A stretch of DNA of 64,000 nt from Chishuiella changwenlii (lineage in GTDB: Bacteria > Bacteroidota > Bacteroidia > Flavobacteriales > Weeksellaceae). Made by a program: the position numbers and the translations under genes. Below, in pieces: positions 59,734-64,000 of the stretch. Position 1 is the first letter of the stretch, and every line of letters starts with the position of its first letter. Location of the stretch: NCBI RefSeq assembly GCF_900142565.1, contig NZ_FRBH01000006.1:186001-250000 (forward strand). The letters run 5' to 3'. A model generated the notes under the pieces. That model saw nothing but the letters and a program-made list of their open reading frames with translations. It ran no database searches and was not told the DNA's origin.

Positions 59734-60840
59734 TTATTTAATTACAACTCTTTGGTTAATTTCCATTCCTTTACCAACAACTTTAATTACGTAAACACCA
59801 GGATTTGAGAAGTTAACTTCAACTTCTTTTTGGTGAGTAGAATTATTAACTTCGTTTACTTTTTGTCCATTAATATTAAAAACAGAAACTTTCTCAATTT
59901 GTTTTTTATTGTTTTCTAAACGAACAACTATAGAACGAGAAGTTTTGTTGTAAACCTTAACATCGTCACGTTTTTGATATTCGAAATCATCAGTTGCTAA
60001 ATTAGCTCCCCATATTTTTTCTACATATTCTGGGTGATCGATATATGGATTTCTGTTCTTTTGACTCTTGTAAATTAAATTGTTAATGTCTATTTCTCTA
60101 TCAGAAACAGGATCATTTAAATGCCAAGTAATTAATATTTTTAAGAAAGTATCTGTAAAAACTTTGTCTTTTGTACCGTTAAACATTGCATAAGACCAGT
60201 TTTGGATACCATCTTCTTGGTAACGTGTAGCAAAGTAAAGGTATGCACGTGCAACATCTCCTTTAAATTCATCAATTGGTTCAAATACAGTTCCTGAGTA
60301 ACCTGCAGAATAACCTGAGTTTTTATTACCTCCTAATTTTGAGCCATTTAGTGATGTTTGTGAAGCTACTCCTACAACACCATGAGGAAAATTACTTCTT
60401 ACTCCATTCACTTTTCCATCAGTTGGCCAAATATGGAAAGCATCAGCAACCATAGGAGATCTTTCGCTAAAAACACTTTGTGGAACTAAATGTTCTCTGT
60501 TATAACAATCACCTTCATTTCTGTAACCACTACTACCACATTGATTAGTACTTTTTGTAAAACTATATGGATCCGCTCCAGTAGGATTTTCAGAATAGAT
60601 ATCTAAAATAGTATTGTCTTTCTCATAATACTTATCTAAAAAACCATTGCTGTTGTCGTTTGAAGCATAAATTGTCCATAATCCTCCATAACCTACACTT
60701 GTGTGTCCTTTTATAATATTGTATAACTGTGTTTTAAGTTCGAACTTATCACCTGTAGCAGTATTATAATAATTTAATGGAGCTTGTGCAAAACCAATAA
60801 AACTAATAATGGTAATAAATAAAGTAAATCCTTTCTTCAT
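59734..60840 (-). CDS. T9SS-exported endonuclease I
   Basis: A 368-residue extracellular nuclease of the endonuclease I (EndA/Vvn-like) family, which cleaves DNA and RNA non-specifically with a beta-beta-alpha metal site. Signal peptide about 1-18 (ending GFAQ). The catalytic motif is YNREHLVPQSVF with His117, after CGSSGYRNEGDCY. RAYLYFATRY and NPYIDHPEYVEKIW end the domain. The last 75 residues form a type IX sorting tail (VFNINGQKVNEVNN, GVYVIKVVGKGMEINQRVVIK). Cell-surface or secreted nutrient or eDNA degradation is the likely job. A minus-strand TAATTTTG box is at 60885-60892. Confidence 0.93.
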   Translation of the reverse strand: MKKGFTLFITIISFIGFAQAPLNYYNTATGDKFELKTQLYNIIKGHTSVGYGGLWTIYASNDNSNGFLDKYYEKDNTILDIYSENPTGADPYSFTKSTNQCGSSGYRNEGDCYNREHLVPQSVFSERSPMVADAFHIWPTDGKVNGVRSNFPHGVVGVASQTSLNGSKLGGNKNSGYSAGYSGTVFEPIDEFKGDVARAYLYFATRYQEDGIQNWSYAMFNGTKDKVFTDTFLKILITWHLNDPVSDREIDINNLIYKSQKNRNPYIDHPEYVEKIWGANLATDDFEYQKRDDVKVYNKTSRSIVVRLENNKKQIEKVSVFNINGQKVNEVNNSTHQKEVEVNFSNPGVYVIKVVGKGMEINQRVVIK

Positions 60841-60884
60841 ATAAATCTATTTCAAATTAATAATTGTCCCTATATCAAGGAGAG

Positions 60885-60892
60885 CAAAATTA
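60885..60892 (-). promoter_or_regulatory. Candidate -7 box for endonuclease I gene
   Basis: TAATTTTG on the minus strand, 45 bases from the start codon. Confidence 0.45.
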
Positions 60893-61194
60893 TGAAACTA
60901 AAACAAATATCCATTTAAAATTAAATAATTTAATGATAATTTAAACTTGAATTTTTTTTTTAATGTTGCTAATTAATTAAAAACCTTATTTATAAATATT
61001 GTCATTATAGTTTATATGGTGGTGTAAATTATAATTACGTAGTGAATTTTTTATTCTCTGCGTAACCTTTGTGCTCTTTGTAGTTAAAATAATATAAAAC
61101 GAAGTGGAAACTAGATTTAGTTTTAAGATATAAGATTATAAGGAATAAGGCTTGTCGAGTTGTGAATTATAATTTTACGCATTTTATCGAATCC

Positions 61195-61220
61195 TGTCAT
61201 GTTGAGCTTGTCAAAACATA
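61195..61220 (+). repeat. REP-like dispersed repeat (family B)
   Basis: TGTCATGTTGAGCTTGTCAA then AACATA, one base off the core. It lies in a 454-base gap (60841-61294) with no credible gene. The same gap holds TCTGCGTAACCTTTGTGCTC at 61057, a phrase I associate with intergenic DNA of other Flavobacteriia. Confidence 0.65.
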
Positions 61221-61294
61221 ATAAAGAATTCTATTAAAATCTTTCAACAAACTCATTATGACAAAATACAATTAAAATAAGTTTATAATTTCAA

Positions 61295-61819
61295 CTATTT
61301 TTTTTGATAATCATTGTAAATAATCAAAGAATCTTGAATTTGTTTATTTAAAAGTTTATATAAACTTGGTTGATTGAGAGTTGTTGTAGCAACTGATTTC
61401 AATCTTTTTTGAAAGTTTTTCTGAAGAGCCATAAATCTTGCTTTGTAGGCATCTTTGCTCATTTCTTTCTTTTCTCTTAAGCTTTCAAACTCTTTTCTAA
61501 TTTTACGTGTATACAATTCAGATAAATCAAATTGTAATTGCATGTCATTTAATATCTCTTGATTTTTCATCGAAATCCAAGATGTATTTTGATCAACTTT
61601 ATTATGGACAAATAATTCAGGAACTTGTCCATTTCCTTGTGCAATTTGCCATCCCATTCTCATGTCTAAAACTCCTTGAGGAGATTTAGTTTGATCTGGA
61701 GTTTTCTTAAAGTTCTCGTAGTTTAATTTAGTGCTCTTATCCCATTCTATATAATTTTGGGATTTTACTAATAATGGTAATAAGTAAATTATAATTACCG
61801 TAAAAAAATTTGTTTTCAT
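61295..61819 (-). CDS. DUF922-like secreted protein, catalytic residues lost
   Basis: A 174-residue exported protein with signal peptide about 1-20 (ending VKSQ). The body follows the DUF922 plan of putative secreted zinc proteases: IEWDKSTKLNYENFKK at the start, SWISMKNQEIL, then FDLSELYTRKIRKEFESL. In this family the segment before FD(I/L)xELY is HEQLHFD; here it is D92-M-Q-L-Q-F-D, so the HExxH zinc site has lost both histidines and the glutamate. It should be catalytically dead or use another chemistry. It lies 34 bases downstream of murF on the same strand. Confidence 0.72.
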   Translation of the reverse strand: MKTNFFTVIIIYLLPLLVKSQNYIEWDKSTKLNYENFKKTPDQTKSPQGVLDMRMGWQIAQGNGQVPELFVHNKVDQNTSWISMKNQEILNDMQLQFDLSELYTRKIRKEFESLREKKEMSKDAYKARFMALQKNFQKRLKSVATTTLNQPSLYKLLNKQIQDSLIIYNDYQKK

Positions 61820-61853
61820 AGGGATTTGGTTTTATAGGTTTAATGTTGTTATG

Positions 61854-63134
61854 TTATTCAATTATAAGTAGGTCAAGTCTCATACCGTGCGAGCCTTTGA
61901 CTAAGATATTTTGAGTTAAAATGAGATTATCTTTCAAATATTCTTCAAAAGTAGTCCTGTTATCAAATTTTTTGACTTTCGAGTTGTGCGTAATAGTCTC
62001 TTTGAAATTTAGACCTAAAATAAAAATTTGGTCAAAATTTAAGCTTTCTGCTAAATCTAAAATTCGTTGATGTTCTATTTTAGATTCATTTCCTAACTCG
62101 AACATATCACCAATAATAACAGTTTTTGTTCCTTCAAATTTTACAAAATTATTTAATGCTGCTTCCATACTACTAGGATTGGCATTATAGGCATCCATTA
62201 TAATTTTATGATTTTCTTTTTCTATAATTTGAGAACGACTGTTTGATGGAAAATAGTCTTCAATTCCTTTTTTAATAGTTACAGAATCAATTCCGAAATA
62301 TGCTCCAAGAGTAATGGCACATGAGATATTGCTAAAATTATAATGTCCAGTTAAATGAGATTCAATTAGTTCGTTTTCATAAGAAACGGCTAAAAACTCT
62401 TGTTTGCTTTCAATTAATTTTATTTGATAATTTGTACTACTTTCATCAGAAAAAGTAATTCTTTTTATATCATTTGTTTTTTCAACCTGTAGCGGATCAT
62501 TGTAATTAACAATAGCAGTTTTATTATTGCTACGTAAATAATCATACAATTCAGATTTTCCTTTTATAACACCTTCAATTCCTCCAAAACCTTCTAAATG
62601 TGCTTTTCCGAAATTTGTAATGTAACCATAATCAGGCTGTGCAATAGAAGCTAATAATTCTATTTCTTTCTGATGATTTGCACCCATTTCTATTACAGCA
62701 ATTTCTGTATCTTCTGGTATAGATAGAATAGTTAATGGAACACCAATATGATTGTTTAGATTTCCGAACGTATAATGTGTTTTAAATTTTTCTTTTAATA
62801 CAGCAGAAATTAACTCTTTCGTAGTTGTTTTACCATTAGATCCAGTTAAACCAATAAATGGAATCTTTAAATAATTTCTGTATTCACGAGCTAAATCTTG
62901 TAAAGTTTCTAAAGTATTTTTTACTAAGAAAATATTATTTGATGGATTTTCGTACTCTTCTTCATCAACAATAGCTAAAGTAGCACCTTGATTAATTGCT
63001 TCCTGAGCAAAAGTATTTCCATTAAAATTAGCACCTTTTAAAGCAAAAAAGATACAATCTTTTGAAATGTTACGTGTGTCCGTCGTTACTTTTTTAGATT
63101 TTAGAAAGTAATCGAATAATTCAGCTGTATTCAT
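61854..63134 (-). CDS. murF: UDP-N-acetylmuramoyl-tripeptide--D-Ala-D-Ala ligase
   Basis: Cytoplasmic Mur ligase that adds D-Ala-D-Ala to UDP-MurNAc-tripeptide, the last cytosolic precursor step. 426 residues. The N-terminal substrate domain (VTTDTRNISKDCIFFALKG) is followed by the ATP loop GLTGSNGKTTTKELIS (97-112), FGNLNNHIGVPLTI, VIEMGANHQKEIELL and the C-terminal domain with MDAYNANPSSMEAAL, GDMFELGNESKIEH and KGSHGMRLD. These are diagnostic of MurF among Mur ligases. It is 54 bases from metF. Confidence 0.96.
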   Translation of the reverse strand: MNTAELFDYFLKSKKVTTDTRNISKDCIFFALKGANFNGNTFAQEAINQGATLAIVDEEEYENPSNNIFLVKNTLETLQDLAREYRNYLKIPFIGLTGSNGKTTTKELISAVLKEKFKTHYTFGNLNNHIGVPLTILSIPEDTEIAVIEMGANHQKEIELLASIAQPDYGYITNFGKAHLEGFGGIEGVIKGKSELYDYLRSNNKTAIVNYNDPLQVEKTNDIKRITFSDESSTNYQIKLIESKQEFLAVSYENELIESHLTGHYNFSNISCAITLGAYFGIDSVTIKKGIEDYFPSNSRSQIIEKENHKIIMDAYNANPSSMEAALNNFVKFEGTKTVIIGDMFELGNESKIEHQRILDLAESLNFDQIFILGLNFKETITHNSKVKKFDNRTTFEEYLKDNLILTQNILVKGSHGMRLDLLIIE

Positions 63135-63148
63135 GGTAACAAAAATAA

Positions 63149-63181
63149 AAAATCTCAGTAAATTTTTACTGAGATTTTTCT
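63149..63181 (-). terminator. Terminator of metF
   Basis: AAATCTCAGTAAA and TTTACTGAGATTT pair perfectly, with T-run on the minus strand; eight bases after the metF stop and just before murF. Confidence 0.88.
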
Positions 63182-63188
63182 TTATTTT

Positions 63189-64000
63189 CTAAAAAATAGC
63201 ATTTGCAATTTTTTGTGTATTGATAGAGTTGCTCATTGTGTAGAAATGTAACCCTGGAACACCGAATTCTAATAACTCTTTAGATTGATTGATACACCAT
63301 TCTAATCCAATTTGTTTTACAGTTTCTTTATCTTTTGCTTTTAAAACTTCCATAGCAAGTGTTTCTGGTAAGTCGAGATAAAAATTTTGAGGTAAAGTTT
63401 TTAACTGATTAAAAGTTGATAATGGTTTAATTCCTGGAATAATAGGAATATTAATATCCATTTCGCGGCATTTTTTTACAAAATCAAAATATTTCTGATT
63501 GTCAAAAAACATTTGTGTTACAATATAATCAGCACCTAATTCTACTTTTTTCTTTAGGTAGAACATATCCATTGCTAAATTCGGAGACTCAAAATGCTTT
63601 TCTGGATAACCAGCAATTCCGATACAAAAATCTGTTTTGTTAGTTTCTTGTAATTCATCGTCTAAATAAACACCTTTATTTAAAGCTGTAACTTGTTCTA
63701 TTAATTCAGAAGCATAAGCATTCCCATCAACTTCAGGAACAAATGTTTTTTCAGATTTTATAGGATCTCCACGTAAAACCAATACATTGTCAATATCTAA
63801 GAAGTTAAGATCTATTAAAGCATCTTCTGTATCTTCTTTTGTAAATCCACCACAAATTAAATGCGGAATAGCATCTATCTTATAATGATTCTGTATAGCA
63901 GCACAAATAGCAACAGTCCCTGGTCTTTTTCTTACCTGATGACGTTTTAATAAACCATTTTCTTTTTGTTTGTAAACAAATTCCTCACGATGATAAGTAA
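63189..64000 (-). CDS. metF: Methylenetetrahydrofolate reductase, 5' end beyond window
   Basis: Reduces 5,10-methylene-THF to 5-methyl-THF for methionine synthesis with FAD. The frame stays open to the window edge; about 270 residues are visible and the N-terminal part is cut off. The segment read at the edge, VRKRPGTVAICAAIQ, then IPHLICGGFTKEDTEDAL and NVLVLRGDP, is the MetF core. ADYIVTQMFFDNQKYFDFVKKC and PIIPGIKPLS follow, as does the end VPGLHFYTMSNS. The codon at 63782 is an internal TTG, not the start. Its own terminator separates it from murF. Confidence 0.95.
   Translation of the reverse strand, partial: TYHREEFVYKQKENGLLKRHQVRKRPGTVAICAAIQNHYKIDAIPHLICGGFTKEDTEDALIDLNFLDIDNVLVLRGDPIKSEKTFVPEVDGNAYASELIEQVTALNKGVYLDDELQETNKTDFCIGIAGYPEKHFESPNLAMDMFYLKKKVELGADYIVTQMFFDNQKYFDFVKKCREMDINIPIIPGIKPLSTFNQLKTLPQNFYLDLPETLAMEVLKAKDKETVKQIGLEWCINQSKELLEFGVPGLHFYTMSNSINTQKIANAIF

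Overview
The window is one contiguous piece of an A+T-rich chromosome from a member of the Bacteroidota, almost certainly class Flavobacteriia (Flavobacteriaceae or Weeksellaceae; I cannot name the genus). The grounds are: Bacteroidota-type -7 promoter boxes (TAnnTTTG) before many genes, type IX secretion C-terminal sorting tails, SprB repeats, DUF922-like and MepB-like proteins, many secreted proteins ending their signal peptide in ...AQ, and a recQ-fmt-HU block. No plasmid or phage backbone is visible. Housekeeping genes run throughout: sbcC, deoxynucleoside kinase, kbl, HU, fmt, recQ, oligopeptidase B, fructose-6-phosphate aldolase, murF and a truncated metF at the right edge.

Layout. 1-5.0 kb: sbcC, then a TPP riboswitch driving a pnuT-like thiamine transporter whose end overlaps an acyl-CoA-dehydrogenase-like gene. 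5.05-7.26 kb: a tRNA-Arg(CCG) followed by a very A+T-rich two-gene islet (AbiH-family protein plus a small two-TM protein) bounded by a 16-bp direct repeat of the tRNA 3' end; this is the best candidate for a poorly described (defence) system. 7.3-15.8 kb: serine hydrolase, Crp/Fnr regulator with an NAD(P)H oxidoreductase, TSUP exporter, dNK, DMT transporter, MepB-like protein, NPP-type phosphodiesterase. 16-22.6 kb: secreted surface-protein genes, including three tandem paralogues with a phage-tail-collar-like domain, a small pentapeptide-repeat operon and an amidase lipoprotein. 22.7-23.1 kb: tRNA-Ser, tRNA-Pro, tRNA-Arg. 23.2-27.3 kb: a heptanucleotide tandem repeat, an XRE-cupin regulator and a divergent-function three-gene operon resembling phosphonate catabolism. 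27.4-40.5 kb: CobW-family zinc GTPase, phosphoesterase, HxlR-MFS pair, dicarboxylate/amino-acid symporter, AddB-like nuclease, kbl and two GNAT acetyltransferases. 40.6-43.9 kb: a long structured leader, a porin and an MHS-type carboxylate transporter. 47.3-51.2 kb: three secreted mosaic proteins, two of them a recent duplication with replaced C-termini. 51.3-64 kb: FAD/NAD(P)-binding protein, T9SS cargo, peptidase, SDR, aldolase, endonuclease I, a degenerate DUF922-like protein, murF and metF.

Working together: several regulator-target pairs can be read from layout (riboswitch-pnuT, Crp-oxidoreductase, HxlR-MFS with an operator palindrome, XRE-phosphonate operon). Two families of dispersed inverted/REP-like repeats sit between genes. 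Seven secreted genes share N-terminal modules but carry different C-terminal domains, suggesting domain shuffling at the cell surface. All functions are assigned from motifs and family knowledge only; no database search was possible.
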